Numbered from the stretch's first letter, positions 9,130-19,545 are shown. The stretch is 34,556 nt of DNA from Candidatus Izemoplasma sp. (GCA_007116245.1 SKIW01000038.1:1-34556), one strand, 5' to 3'. Made by a program: numbers and translations. The notes: generated by a model not told the origin, from the letters alone.

Positions 9130-10218
9130 TTAATTACTGCGTACCGCTGTTAAAATATTATTTAATCGTTGCGCATGTGCTTCGCTAATATAACGAAACG
9201 CTACACGTGTCGATCCTTCGGGTTGTGGATAGTAGTGTTCGTAATCGTACTCATAGTCTTCAACTAAAATTGTATACACTTCACTAATGACAGGTGTATA
9301 CCCAACCCAGTCAGCATTATCTACAGCAACATCAACATCTAAAAAGAAGTTAATGAATGCATGTGCGAGTTCAACATTTTGACTAACACTTGGAATAACA
9401 AATGCATCAATCCAAATATTGGTGTGATTAGGCGCATAAAAATCAAACTCTATTTCCTCATCATCATACTCATATTCAAACACCATCTCAAAGTAATCAC
9501 CTGAATACACCAGTGCTAGATCTAAATTCCCTCTAGCGATATCGCCTTTAAGATCATCTTGACCAAAACGCGTAAGCGATCTAGGTGAACGGTTAATAAC
9601 CCCTTCAATCAACGCTTGAGCTTCTAACAATTCACTTTCAGTGTTACTGTTAGGACTATACCCTAAACACATTAAAGCGGCTCCTACAGTATCTCGAGGG
9701 GAGTCATAAAGTCCAATTCTTAAGGTACTCTCCGGATCAAACAACGCACAAAATGCACTGTCTTCTTGGGCTTCTAACGCAGCTCTTACGTCTGCATTAC
9801 GGGTGTTAAACATAATCCCTATAGTACCAAAGAAATAAGGAATCATATACTCACCGAAATCTTCGTTTTCATACAACGCAAGAGCATCATCAAAAAATGT
9901 TACTGCTTGGTAATTCGGTAATAAATCTTTATTAATGGGTTGTAAAAGATTCTCTTGGAAGAGTTTATCAATCATATACTCACTAGGAATCATAATATCG
10001 TAATTGGTAATGCCTTGTTTAAGCTTAATCTCCATTTCTTCATTCGAGCCAACCTCTTCATACACAACGCGTACATTATGTTCTTTTTCAAATTCACGAA
10101 TTAAGTCTGGGTTCATATACTCTCCCCAGTTTAATACATACAGTCTCTCTCTTTGTGAACATGCACTTAACACTAACGCGATTAAAACCATCGCTAAAAT
10201 TAAACTCACTTTTTTCAT
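9130..10218 (-). CDS. potD: Spermidine/putrescine-binding lipoprotein
   Basis: Lipobox LVLSACS; LYVLNWGEYMNPDLIREFEKEHNVRVVYEEVGSNEEM; adjacent to potCBA. Confidence 0.93.
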   Translation of the reverse strand: MKKVSLILAMVLIALVLSACSQRERLYVLNWGEYMNPDLIREFEKEHNVRVVYEEVGSNEEMEIKLKQGITNYDIMIPSEYMIDKLFQENLLQPINKDLLPNYQAVTFFDDALALYENEDFGEYMIPYFFGTIGIMFNTRNADVRAALEAQEDSAFCALFDPESTLRIGLYDSPRDTVGAALMCLGYSPNSNTESELLEAQALIEGVINRSPRSLTRFGQDDLKGDIARGNLDLALVYSGDYFEMVFEYEYDDEEIEFDFYAPNHTNIWIDAFVIPSVSQNVELAHAFINFFLDVDVAVDNADWVGYTPVISEVYTILVEDYEYDYEHYYPQPEGSTRVAFRYISEAHAQRLNNILTAVRSN

Positions 10219-11021
10219 AATCGTTCTCCTTTTACTTTTTTATTTATTCGGTTCATACGATTAAACGTAATCATAATTCCGACTGTTAACACAACTACCA
10301 CGCTATTATACGCAAAGACAGATGGTGATATTTGCCGCTTACCTAGCCGTGAGTAAATTAAGGTACTCACGTTATGGAACTCTCCTTGTTTCATAAAATA
10401 ACTAATGATAAAATCATCAATGCTCATTGTAAATGCAATTAACGCTCCTGCAAGCATCCCGATTTTAATACTTGGTACGATAACATAAAGAATTGCTTTT
10501 AACTTGGTTGCGCCTAAATCGAGCGCTGCATCAAATAAGTTTGGATCAAGACTTTTTAATTTAGGTAAAACACTTAAAATAACAAATGGGATTGAGAAGA
10601 AAATATGTGCTAAAAGCATGGTTGGAAACCCAAAGCTAATCCGGATAAACCGGAAAATCATAAATAACATGATTCCTGTCACAATATCTGGGTTCACCAC
10701 AGGTACATTGTTTAATACCATCACTTTTAACCGTGATTTTTTTCGTAAACTATGAATTCCAATAGCGAATAACGTCCCAAACACGGTACTAATCATGGTT
10801 GATAGTATCGCGATTTGCAGTGTCACGAAAATCGCATCCATTAATGGTCGGTCATTTAAAATCTCACCATACCATCTAAATGTAAACCCAAAGTCGTTGT
10901 AATTATACTGTGAATCATGGAAGCTGATGAGTAAAATAATGATAATCGGAAGATAAATGATAAAAAAGGTAAACACCGTTAATAATATTTGTAATATCGT
11001 ACCGAGAAGATGTTTTTTCAT
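10215..11021 (-). CDS. potC: Spermidine/putrescine ABC transporter permease
   Basis: Polytopic; EAA-like loop (FDAALDLGATKLKAILYVIVPSIKIGM); ATGA overlaps with potB and potD. Confidence 0.92.
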   Translation of the reverse strand: MKKHLLGTILQILLTVFTFFIIYLPIIIILLISFHDSQYNYNDFGFTFRWYGEILNDRPLMDAIFVTLQIAILSTMISTVFGTLFAIGIHSLRKKSRLKVMVLNNVPVVNPDIVTGIMLFMIFRFIRISFGFPTMLLAHIFFSIPFVILSVLPKLKSLDPNLFDAALDLGATKLKAILYVIVPSIKIGMLAGALIAFTMSIDDFIISYFMKQGEFHNVSTLIYSRLGKRQISPSVFAYNSVVVVLTVGIMITFNRMNRINKKVKGERL

Positions 11022-11830
11022 AATAACGTCTCCCCTTCTTTATCAAAACGAATGATTAACATAAATAATCCTAACATGACAATCATTACCACAAACGATA
11101 CGGTTGCTGCAATATTAAACGACCCTCTAAAGATTTCTTTTTCAATTAGGTTTCCGAGTAAAATGATTGTCCCCCCACCCAGCCTTTCAGGTAAGGCAAA
11201 TGCCGTCATCGCCGGAAGCAATGTCATAATAACACCACTGACTATTCCACCTAAAGATAGCGGTAAAGTGACTTTAAAAAACGTTTGTGAGGCACTCGCA
11301 CCTAAATCCCTGCTCGCCTCAACTAAAGCGTCGTCCATTTTATCTAAAACAGCGTAGATCGGAAAAATCATAAAGGGTAAGTACATTGATACCATAGCGA
11401 TAATTATCGCTGAGTCTCTGCCGATTAAATCGAAACTAAGATTGAAGAGATTAATGATAGATACCGGTTTAAAAATATTCTCCCATGCGATAATCCGAAC
11501 AATCATATTCGACCAAATAGGCACGATTAATAACGCAACATACAGTGTTTTATTTTTACTTTCACTCCGGGCAAAATAGTACGCCACAGGATAGCCTATT
11601 ACAAAACATATTAATGTTGTTATCCCCGCATATTTTATGCTGTTTCGAAATGCGTTTAAAAAGATAGAATCTTGTAAAAAGCGTAACGAATCGAGTGTTA
11701 AACGAAAATCATAGTCATTAAAAATATGAAACGTAGATATCGTTGCTAAGATGATAAAAATGCTTGGTATAACAATTAACAAGAATAGCCAGAATAAATA
11801 AGGTAAAACGAGTTTATAAATACTTTTCAT
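11018..11830 (-). CDS. potB: Spermidine/putrescine ABC transporter permease
   Basis: EAA loop ([27 protein letters not shown]); ATGA overlap with potA. Confidence 0.92.
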   Translation of the reverse strand: MKSIYKLVLPYLFWLFLLIVIPSIFIILATISTFHIFNDYDFRLTLDSLRFLQDSIFLNAFRNSIKYAGITTLICFVIGYPVAYYFARSESKNKTLYVALLIVPIWSNMIVRIIAWENIFKPVSIINLFNLSFDLIGRDSAIIIAMVSMYLPFMIFPIYAVLDKMDDALVEASRDLGASASQTFFKVTLPLSLGGIVSGVIMTLLPAMTAFALPERLGGGTIILLGNLIEKEIFRGSFNIAATVSFVVMIVMLGLFMLIIRFDKEGETLL

Positions 11831-12855
11831 AACCGCATCACGTGGATATCTTCTTTTTCAAAAACCAAAGAAACTTCATTTCCCACTGCTTGAGCATCGG
11901 TGGAATGTATAATATACTCGCGACCAGCTACATCAACGATAATCTCGTAGTGAACACCTTTAAAAATAATATCTGTAACAACCCCAGTTATACCACCGTT
12001 AGGTTTTTTAAGTTCGATATCTTCAGGTCTTAAAACAACTTCAATCGCTTGATTTTTTTCAAACCCTTTATCAACACATTCAAACGCGATCCCTTCAAAT
12101 GATACTAAGTAATCTTTCATCATCGTTCCTGGGATAATATTAGATTCTCCTATAAATGACGCGACAAAACGCGTTTTCGGTTCATTGTAAATATCTTCAG
12201 GAGTGCCAATTTGTAAAATCTCGCCATCGCGCATAACGACAACGGTGTCACTCATGGTTAAGGCTTCTTCTTGGTCATGGGTAACAAACACAAAAGTGAT
12301 GCCTAAAGCCCGTTGCATTTCTTTTAACTCATACTGCATATCTTGTCGTAACTTTAAATCAAGTGCCGCCAAAGGTTCATCGAGGAGTAATAACTTCGGT
12401 TTATTAACGACAGCCCGTGCAATCGCAACGCGTTGTTGTTGTCCGCCGCTTAAGGTTTTCACATTTCTTGTCTCGAATCCTTCGAGTTTGACGAGTTTTA
12501 AAACTTCTTTTACAGATTTATCGATTTCTTCTTTTGATCTTTTTTTAAGCTTTAAACCAAAAGCGATATTTTGATAAACATTCAAATGTGGAAACAAGGC
12601 GTATTTTTGAAAAACCGTATTGATTTGACGTTCATGAGGAGGTGTATCATCTAAATATGTGCCATCAAATAAGATTCTGCCTTCATCAGCAATCTCAAAC
12701 CCAGCAAGCAAACGTAAAAGTGTTGTCTTTCCACAGCCGGAAGGACCAAGCAATGTAATAAACTCATTTTCACGAATATATAAATCAATCGATTTTAAGA
12801 CTAAAACATCATCAAATGATTTACTTAAATTTTTAATTTCTATAAGTTTTTTCAT
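11827..12855 (-). CDS. potA: Spermidine/putrescine ABC transporter ATPase
   Basis: [41 protein letters not shown]. Start set to ATG 12855 (AGGAGGAATCATG), not 12876. Confidence 0.95.
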   Translation of the reverse strand: MKKLIEIKNLSKSFDDVLVLKSIDLYIRENEFITLLGPSGCGKTTLLRLLAGFEIADEGRILFDGTYLDDTPPHERQINTVFQKYALFPHLNVYQNIAFGLKLKKRSKEEIDKSVKEVLKLVKLEGFETRNVKTLSGGQQQRVAIARAVVNKPKLLLLDEPLAALDLKLRQDMQYELKEMQRALGITFVFVTHDQEEALTMSDTVVVMRDGEILQIGTPEDIYNEPKTRFVASFIGESNIIPGTMMKDYLVSFEGIAFECVDKGFEKNQAIEVVLRPEDIELKKPNGGITGVVTDIIFKGVHYEIIVDVAGREYIIHSTDAQAVGNEVSLVFEKEDIHVMRL

Positions 12856-12968
12856 GATTCCTCCTGGGTTTAACATAGATAAACAGGTTTAATAAAATAG
12901 CGATTAACCTATCAAAATGTATAGTATTTATAAACTTATATATTATTATAATTAAACAATGCAACTTT

Positions 12969-12996
12969 ATTATACAAAACAAAATTACAATGTCAA
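12969..12996 (-). promoter_or_regulatory. Housekeeping promoter of pot operon
   Basis: Minus strand TTGACA-16 bp-TATAAT; ~105-nt AT-rich leader to potA ATG. Confidence 0.75.
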
Positions 12997-13060
12997 CTAA
13001 CAAAACTTTTTTTATATATTTTGTAAACGCTGTTTAAAAGAAACGATTTAAGATATTCAT

Positions 13061-13097
13061 TTTAAAAAGCTTAACGCTTGTGATAGCGTTAAGCTTT
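13061..13097 (-). terminator. Rho-independent terminator of alpha-glucosidase gene
   Basis: 12-bp perfect stem AAAGCTTAACGC / GCGTTAAGCTTT, loop 8, followed on minus by TTTTT. Confidence 0.8.
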
Positions 13098-13135
13098 AAG
13101 GGACTCGTAATCTTAAACTATTGTTTATAAAACCG

Positions 13136-14827
13136 TTATATTTCTCGCCTTTTTCGATAAATGCGTGCTTCATATGGCTCAAATCGCCAAACCTGTTCAC
13201 GCGCTCTTAAAGCATCGCTATTAGTGAGATATACCTCATATCCTTCAAGTGGTACAGAATCCATATTTAAAGGGGTTCCTTTAAAGTTTGCAAGGACTAT
13301 ATAATCATGATGTTTACCGGTAAGTTTTATGTTAAAACTTTGTGGGTGATCAACATCGATAAAGGTGACTTCAGCAAATGCTAAATTTTCTTCTTGGCGA
13401 AGTTTTAGTAATCGCTTATAGGTGTTTAATATCGAATCCTCGTTCCCGCGTTGATGTTTAACATTAATCGTTTTATAATTGCGATTGACATTCATCCATG
13501 GGTGTACACGACTAAATCCTGCATACTCCGAATCGTTCCATTGCATGGGGGAACGGGCGTTATCTCTTGATCGGTCTCTAAGCGCTTGCATAGCCATAGC
13601 ATGTGTTGCGCCATTACGAATAAAGTTCTCGTATTCGGTATAGACCTCAACATCGCGAAAATCATTAAGGTTTTCATAATCGACATTCGTCATCCCAATC
13701 TCTTCACCGTAGTATACGATGGGCGTTCCTGGGAGTAGATATAGTGTATAGGCAAGCATTTTAGCGCTTTTCTCGCGGTATTGGTCTGAGTCGTTTCCGT
13801 AGTGAGATACAATTCTTGGCATATCGTGATTATGCCAATATAGCGTATTCCAGCCCTTGTTTTTAAACACTGATATCCAATAATTGAAACTTCGTTTTAT
13901 ACTAGGAACATCAATAATTCCTTTTGCCCATTTACCTGGTGTTAACTGATTGTAGGCATCGCAGTCAACCCAACAATGTTCAAACTGAACGAGCATGTTA
14001 AACTCGTTTGAGTCAAACCCAGCGTATTGTAGCGCTTCTTCTCGTGTTGCCCCACCGGCTTCGCCGATAATCATCAAGTTATTTGGTTTAAATAGTTCTT
14101 TACCGAGTTCTTCTAAATACTCGTGGTGTTTAGGTAAACTTGAAAAATTTTCGTAACCTGGTTTCGCTTCTGGAAAATCCCAGTTTTTTTCAAGGTGATT
14201 GGAAGCATCAATACGAAATCCATCTACACCTAAGTCAATCCACCATTGAATCATAGTTTTAAGTTCTTCGCGCATCGCTTTATTACGCCAGTTTAAATCA
14301 GGCATTTTTTTACTGAAAATATGTAAGTAATATTCATCTGTAGCTGCATTATATTCCCAAACCGGACCACCAAACCATGAAATCCAGCGGGTGGGTAACT
14401 GACGTTGTCCTAAGTCGTTATACTTGGGGGGTTGCCAGATATAATAGTCATGGTATTTTTTATGATCTGGGTGATTTGGGTCTTTAGCCGCTTGAAACCA
14501 TGGATGTTCATCTGATGTATGGTTTAACACTAAATCGGTAATGACTTTAAGGTTTTTTTGATGCGCTGTGGTTAATAAAACTTTAAAATCATCGATTGTA
14601 CCATAATCTTCACTTACTTTGTAAAAGTCACGAATATCGTACCCATTATCATCCATTGGAGAATCATAATGTGGACTAATCCAAATAGTATCGACCCCTA
14701 AATCTTTTAAATAATCAAGCCGTGAGGTTAATCCACCTAAGTCGCCAATCCCATCTTGATTTGAGTCTTTGAAACTTCGTAAATATACTTGGTAGATTAT
14801 CGTTTCTTGCCACCACATTCGTTTCAT
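13136..14827 (-). CDS. GH13 alpha-glucosidase (oligo-1,6-glucosidase / glucan 1,6-alpha-glucosidase type)
   Basis: WWQETIIYQVYLRSFKDSNQDGIGDLGG, DLVLNHTSDEHPWF, GFRIDASNHL (nucleophile Asp), IGEAGG, WHNHDMPR. Confidence 0.9.
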   Translation of the reverse strand: MKRMWWQETIIYQVYLRSFKDSNQDGIGDLGGLTSRLDYLKDLGVDTIWISPHYDSPMDDNGYDIRDFYKVSEDYGTIDDFKVLLTTAHQKNLKVITDLVLNHTSDEHPWFQAAKDPNHPDHKKYHDYYIWQPPKYNDLGQRQLPTRWISWFGGPVWEYNAATDEYYLHIFSKKMPDLNWRNKAMREELKTMIQWWIDLGVDGFRIDASNHLEKNWDFPEAKPGYENFSSLPKHHEYLEELGKELFKPNNLMIIGEAGGATREEALQYAGFDSNEFNMLVQFEHCWVDCDAYNQLTPGKWAKGIIDVPSIKRSFNYWISVFKNKGWNTLYWHNHDMPRIVSHYGNDSDQYREKSAKMLAYTLYLLPGTPIVYYGEEIGMTNVDYENLNDFRDVEVYTEYENFIRNGATHAMAMQALRDRSRDNARSPMQWNDSEYAGFSRVHPWMNVNRNYKTINVKHQRGNEDSILNTYKRLLKLRQEENLAFAEVTFIDVDHPQSFNIKLTGKHHDYIVLANFKGTPLNMDSVPLEGYEVYLTNSDALRAREQVWRFEPYEARIYRKRREI

Positions 14828-14903
14828 GTCATCACCTCTTACTATAAGCCTACACGAAAGTATTTAAAAAGGCAAAGCATCTTCTTATGTAAGCATTACC
14901 ATC

Positions 14904-15407
14904 TTAAAATTCATGGGTTATTTCTCGTATAAGTGCATGGTTTTTAGCATCGTGCCAGTTAAAGATCCATCGCGGTGTTTGAGCATGAATTATCATATAG
15001 GATTCCGTCGTCGCACTTCTTGCATTGTTCACAGAACCTGGATTAATAAATAAGTGCCCTTCTACTTTATCAAAGGCCGCGATATGGGTGTGACCATAAA
15101 AAGTAATATGCGCTTGTTCTTCTAAGGCTTTATAATACAGTTTATCTATCCCATTTTGGACGCGATATTTATGACCGTGGGTTAATAGTATCCGCTTTGA
15201 ATCGATATCAATGGCATGTTCATTCGTGAATCCTGGATCAAATAGCGCGTTTCCTTTAATTGCAATAATATCCCGTGATTCTAAAAAATTTGATTTTAAC
15301 TCTGAATCGCCTAAACTAATCGTTAAGTCTACATCCTCATGTTTTTCTAATATGTTAAGAAGCCGTTCTTTATTTTTATGTACATCACTAAAAACGAGTA
15401 GTTTCAT
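14904..15407 (-). CDS. YfcE/MJ0936-family metallophosphoesterase
   Basis: MKLLVFSDVHKN, GDSE, GNAL, LTHGH, YGHTH, NPGS. ATG 15407 follows AGGAGGGG. Confidence 0.88.
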   Translation of the reverse strand: MKLLVFSDVHKNKERLLNILEKHEDVDLTISLGDSELKSNFLESRDIIAIKGNALFDPGFTNEHAIDIDSKRILLTHGHKYRVQNGIDKLYYKALEEQAHITFYGHTHIAAFDKVEGHLFINPGSVNNARSATTESYMIIHAQTPRWIFNWHDAKNHALIREITHEF

Positions 15408-15426
15408 AAACACCCCTCCTACTTTA

Positions 15427-16002
15427 CTACTGTCCTAAATACTCTAGCACTTGTTTTAAGGCTTTAGCACGGTGTGATATTTTATTTTTAACACCTAAAT
15501 CAAGTTCCGCTAAGGTTTGATGATATCCCGCAGGGATAAATAGTGGATCGTACCCAAAGCCGTTTTCGCCTTCTAAAGTCGTATGGATATACCCTTCAAG
15601 TATGCCTTTAAAGTAGTGTTCTTGGTTATTTTTATCGAGCAAAACAATCACTGTAATAAACCGAGCGCTACGGTCGATTTTAGATTGCATAACGTCAAGA
15701 AGTTTGCGGTTATTCGCCTCATCTGTCCCTTCCTTTGAAAACCGTTTTGAGTAAACGCCTGGTAGGTTATTTAAAGCCGTCACCTCAAGTCCAGAATCAT
15801 CAGCAAGAATCATTTCACTGGTTCTTTTGCGCAGTGTTTTCGCTTTAAGAAGGGCATTTTCTTCAAATGTTGTGCCACTTTCGATAATTGTGAGATCGGG
15901 AAAATCAAAAAGCGAGAAAACTTCATATTTTAAAGGTTTCAATAAGTTTTCGTATTCTTTTAACTTTCCTTTGTTTGCGGTTGCAAGAATGATTTTTTCC
16001 AT
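15427..16002 (-). CDS. rdgB: RdgB/HAM1-family non-canonical purine NTP pyrophosphatase
   Basis: ILATANKGKLKEYENLL, LADDSGLEVTALNNLPGVYSKRF, GENGFGYDPLFIP, SHRAKAL. Confidence 0.93.
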   Translation of the reverse strand: MEKIILATANKGKLKEYENLLKPLKYEVFSLFDFPDLTIIESGTTFEENALLKAKTLRKRTSEMILADDSGLEVTALNNLPGVYSKRFSKEGTDEANNRKLLDVMQSKIDRSARFITVIVLLDKNNQEHYFKGILEGYIHTTLEGENGFGYDPLFIPAGYHQTLAELDLGVKNKISHRAKALKQVLEYLGQ

Positions 16003-16013
16003 ATCTTCACCTA

Positions 16014-16037
16014 CTAAAAAAGCCTTAAAGAAGGCTT
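16014..16037 (-). terminator. Rho-independent terminator of ktrA-like gene
   Basis: Minus: AAGCCTTCTTTAAGGCTTTTTT. Confidence 0.7.
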
Positions 16038-16695
16038 ATTTATTACACCAATTTGAAAACTTCTCCAAATCTGTATTTTTACCAACTAATAAGAGTTGGT
16101 CGTTTTCTTGAAAGGTTTCTTCAGGGCTAGGGATAATAACGTCTTCACCACGTTTAATTGCGACGATGTTAATATTGTATTTTGAACGTAAATCTAAGTT
16201 AATCACGGTTGAGTTAACGAGTTTGGCACTCGCTTCTAAGACGATAAAACTATGGTTTTCACTTAAGTCGTAGTATTCTAAAATGTTATTCGTCACAATT
16301 TTATGTGCTAAGCGTTTGCCTGCCGAGCGTTCTGGTTGAATGACTTCATCAGCCCCTAAACGTCTAACGACTTTTTCATGATACTCGTTTTGCACTTTAA
16401 CGGTAATTCGTGGTACCCCGAGTTCCTTAAGAATTAATGTTGTTAGAATGCTATCCTCAATGTCTTTTCCGATGGCCACGATAACATGATCTATACTTTG
16501 AATCCCTACTTCTTTTAGTGCCCCTTCGTCTGAGGTATCTAATACAACTGCATGTGTTGCGAGTTTTGACATTTTTTGTACTCTCGCTTCATCGCGATCG
16601 ATAACGAGAACATCAAAACCGCTTTTAATCAGCTCTTCGACGACACTACTTCCAAAGCGTCCCATGCCGATGACTGCAAATGTTTTTTTAGCCAT
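16036..16695 (-). CDS. ktrA: TrkA/KtrA-type potassium uptake RCK protein
   Basis: FAVIGMGRFGSSVVEELIKSGFDVLVIDRDEARV (Rossmann/RCK_N) plus RCK_C. Confidence 0.88.
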   Translation of the reverse strand: MAKKTFAVIGMGRFGSSVVEELIKSGFDVLVIDRDEARVQKMSKLATHAVVLDTSDEGALKEVGIQSIDHVIVAIGKDIEDSILTTLILKELGVPRITVKVQNEYHEKVVRRLGADEVIQPERSAGKRLAHKIVTNNILEYYDLSENHSFIVLEASAKLVNSTVINLDLRSKYNINIVAIKRGEDVIIPSPEETFQENDQLLLVGKNTDLEKFSNWCNK

Positions 16696-16731
16696 TCATT
16701 TCACCTTCTATGTGGATATAATCTTGCTATT

Positions 16732-16759
16732 ATCATATCACAACCTACTCTTTTGTCAA
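16732..16759 (-). promoter_or_regulatory. Promoter of ktrA-like gene
   Basis: Minus TTGACA-16 bp-TATGAT with TGTGA before the -10. Confidence 0.6.
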
Positions 16760-16795
16760 TCAACTAAAACTTAGTTTGAGTCTTATAAACTGTGA

Positions 16796-16801
16796 TATAA
16801 T
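16796..16801 (+). promoter_or_regulatory. Extended -10 of CPBP gene
   Basis: CTGTGATATAAT, followed by GGAGGG SD and ATG 16820. Confidence 0.55.
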
Positions 16802-16819
16802 AAACTTCGGAGGGATTGT

Positions 16820-17539
16820 ATGAAAAAACTAACCACGATTAAGGACACTAACTTCGCGATTATTTTAGTCTATTTAATGACATTATTCATCGCGCTATCA
16901 ATTCAAGTAATTAGCTTACTTGTCATTGATCAAGATGGCTTAAGTGAACCCGGTCTAATCACCTTTAGTGCGATGATGAATTTTATCGCATACGCTATAC
17001 AAGCAGGTGTTTTAATCCATATTTTTAAGACGTTTTTATTTAAGAATCAATGGGTGTTATTTAAACACCATCTTCGTTTTTCGATTTACTTAATAATGAT
17101 CGCGCTTTATTTAATGTTTACGTTTCTTGTATTAGCACAAGGTTTCTTTTTAATGACTGATACTGATCCGATTTCACCTAACCAAGCTGTTTTAGAGGCT
17201 ATTATGGAAAGCGGTGTTTGGTATAATGTCTTATCTTTATTTATTATCGCTGTAATATTAGCGCCGATTGTTGAAGAACTCGTTTATCGAAAAGCGATTT
17301 ACGGGTTAATACAACAGTATGCACATCCTGTTTTTGCTGTGCTAGGCAGTGCGTTTCTCTTCGCATTAATCCATGTTGTTATTGACTTAGGCAATGCTAT
17401 ATATATCGTGCCTTACTTTGGACTAGGGTTAGTGTTGGCATTTATTTATTATTACTCTGGAAGAATGCTTTTTGTTTCTATTTTTGCGCATGCTTTAATG
17501 AACCTTTATACATTTATCTTATTGTTCTCAAACTTATAG
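16820..17539 (+). CDS. CPBP (CAAX/Abi) family intramembrane metalloprotease
   Basis: Polytopic; motif 1 VEELVYRKAIYG (EExxxR), motif 2 FALIHV, motif 3 FAHALMN. Confidence 0.88.
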   Translation: MKKLTTIKDTNFAIILVYLMTLFIALSIQVISLLVIDQDGLSEPGLITFSAMMNFIAYAIQAGVLIHIFKTFLFKNQWVLFKHHLRFSIYLIMIALYLMFTFLVLAQGFFLMTDTDPISPNQAVLEAIMESGVWYNVLSLFIIAVILAPIVEELVYRKAIYGLIQQYAHPVFAVLGSAFLFALIHVVIDLGNAIYIVPYFGLGLVLAFIYYYSGRMLFVSIFAHALMNLYTFILLFSNL

Positions 17540-17560
17540 GCCTTTTATAGGCCTTTTTTT
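17538..17560 (+). terminator. Rho-independent terminator of CPBP gene
   Basis: AGGCC-TTTTATA-GGCCT followed by T-run. Confidence 0.7.
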
Positions 17561-18387
17561 ATGTCTTTAATAACCTCTTCTTTGCTAAACTTTTTAATCG
17601 GTTTTTCCGTTTTTGTGATTGGTTTAATTACCGGTTTAACAAATCGAACTTCTTGCAGGATTAAAAATAGTAATAACCCCATCATACCGATAATATAGAT
17701 TCCGACAATTAAGAAGTATACGACTAAACTGTGTGCATTGCGAATAAACTCAAATGCAAGGATCGGTCTTGAATCACGGATAAAAAGCATAACGAACGAA
17801 AGCAACATAAAGACGGTGTAAATAAGCATGGGTACGTACTTGAATATTCGGATATCTTTGATGTGCTTGAATTTAACACTTAATAACGTCAAGATAATAA
17901 GATAAATAATTAGTGGCCAAAACATATTGAACACTAAAAAATACGCGTTTAGCATAAAATAACTAGTTATAATGAGTGCGAAAGGTAAGACATAGTATGA
18001 CTGGGTAGACCGCGCATTTCCTTCATACGCTTTTGAGCGAATATAGTAAATTTCGAGCGCACCGATATACAAAACTGAAAAAGCGAGTAAGTACCCAAGT
18101 ACGCCGGAAAAAATCGCATATAAGGGCGGTGTAATCGCTTCACTGAAGGCCATAAGAATAGTATCCATAATCCAGCTGCTAAAAAACAAGAAAAAGGTAA
18201 ATATGATGACATATTTACTCATAATTAGGTCAATCGTAACGTATAGATGTTGTAAGAAACTATAGATTAAAATAATGATTACGATTGCTAAAATCCAATT
18301 ATTCAAAAAAAAGGAATGCGTAAAATTTAAAATAATATAAAATAATAAAATAAAAATCCCGGGTATAAATTGCAGTAATGGTTTCAT
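17545..18387 (-). CDS. Polytopic membrane protein of unknown function (~8 TM by eye)
   Basis: 280 aa, repeated hydrophobic segments, basic cytosolic tail; 9 nt downstream of ankyrin gene. Confidence 0.75.
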   Translation of the reverse strand: MKPLLQFIPGIFILLFYIILNFTHSFFLNNWILAIVIIILIYSFLQHLYVTIDLIMSKYVIIFTFFLFFSSWIMDTILMAFSEAITPPLYAIFSGVLGYLLAFSVLYIGALEIYYIRSKAYEGNARSTQSYYVLPFALIITSYFMLNAYFLVFNMFWPLIIYLIILTLLSVKFKHIKDIRIFKYVPMLIYTVFMLLSFVMLFIRDSRPILAFEFIRNAHSLVVYFLIVGIYIIGMMGLLLFLILQEVRFVKPVIKPITKTEKPIKKFSKEEVIKDIKKGL

Positions 18388-18396
18388 AGTTCCTCC

Positions 18397-19545
18397 TTAA
18401 AGGTAACGATTAAACCGCTCGTCCTCAATGGTTTTAATAAGTTTTATAGTATTATCACTAATATATTTAGTATACTTACTAAGTATTTCAAATAACTCAA
18501 GGTCTTGTTCAACAACGGCGTAAAAAAGTGCATCGTGATGACTATAGGATATATCATCGGTTTTTGCGCCTTTTTTTAATAAGGTTTCAATTGTATACGT
18601 GTCTTTTAACATTAAAGCATAAAACAATGGTGTATTTTGATAGATATCTTTTTGATTAACATCGCTGATTTTATGCATATAGGCTAAAGCTTCATCCAGT
18701 TGCCCGAATCTTAAGGCATGATGTAGTGGAAACACATGAGCGAGCCGCTGTGTATCTGGATCGTTTTTAACACGTGTAAACTTCGTGATAGCGGCGGTGT
18801 AATTATGACTTAGCGCTTTATCATAAGGAGATTCGTTAAATCGGTCTTTATCATAACTGCTTAATCCAACATTAAGCAATCCTTCTAAAATAGGTTCCAT
18901 AGGATCTAATACAGCATAATGAAGGGGCGTTTGTAAGTAAATATTTTTTTGGTAGGCGTTAACACCTAAAGAAAGTAAACGCTCAAAAATACTCGGCAAT
19001 CCATACGCAGCCACAATATGCATAATGGATTCCTTTTTTTCGTTTAAAACGTGAAGCGGTGCTTTAGAGTCGATAAGATAATCAACCACTTTAAGCTTTT
19101 TACTTTTTACGGCATACATCAATGCATGGTTACCTTCATTATCGTATAAGTTTAATTTTGCGCCTTTTTTTACAAGGGCTTTAACACACTCTAAATCGCC
19201 TTTAAGTGCTGCTTGCATTAACGGTGTTTGACGTTTTTTATTCATGGCATCTAAATCAGCACGTTTTTGAAGGAGTAACTTAACCATAAACGCATCGCCT
19301 AAGTATGCAGCAACATGGAGTGGTGTATCGCTAAAATGGTTTTTTTGATTGATGTCTAGTCCACAGTCAATCAAAAAAACCAAGCTATCATAGGCTTTTT
19401 GACGTATTGCATAATATAAAAGATTTTGATTGCGTTCATCAACGGCACGTGTTAAATCAAAGTCTTTAAATTGTAGCTTTGAGAGTTTTTTAACGTGATT
19501 CCCTTTAATCGCTTTAATCATCTCTTCTGTTATAGAATTAACCAT
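18397..19545 (-). CDS. Ankyrin-repeat protein
   Basis: Many ANK repeats (DTPLHVAAYLGDAFMVKLLLQKRADLDAMNKKRQTPLMQAALKGDLECVKALVKKGAKLN). ATG 19545 preferred (AGAGGTGGGGAACATG). Confidence 0.92.
   Translation of the reverse strand: MVNSITEEMIKAIKGNHVKKLSKLQFKDFDLTRAVDERNQNLLYYAIRQKAYDSLVFLIDCGLDINQKNHFSDTPLHVAAYLGDAFMVKLLLQKRADLDAMNKKRQTPLMQAALKGDLECVKALVKKGAKLNLYDNEGNHALMYAVKSKKLKVVDYLIDSKAPLHVLNEKKESIMHIVAAYGLPSIFERLLSLGVNAYQKNIYLQTPLHYAVLDPMEPILEGLLNVGLSSYDKDRFNESPYDKALSHNYTAAITKFTRVKNDPDTQRLAHVFPLHHALRFGQLDEALAYMHKISDVNQKDIYQNTPLFYALMLKDTYTIETLLKKGAKTDDISYSHHDALFYAVVEQDLELFEILSKYTKYISDNTIKLIKTIEDERFNRYL

Noticed and set aside
12203-12574. Plus-strand 123-aa ORF
   Set aside because: Antisense to potA; Ser/Lys/Phe-rich shadow ORF.
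14828-14903. Weak imperfect stem between the phosphodiesterase and alpha-glucosidase genes
   Set aside because: Mismatched stem and no clear T-tract on the minus strand; not called as a terminator.
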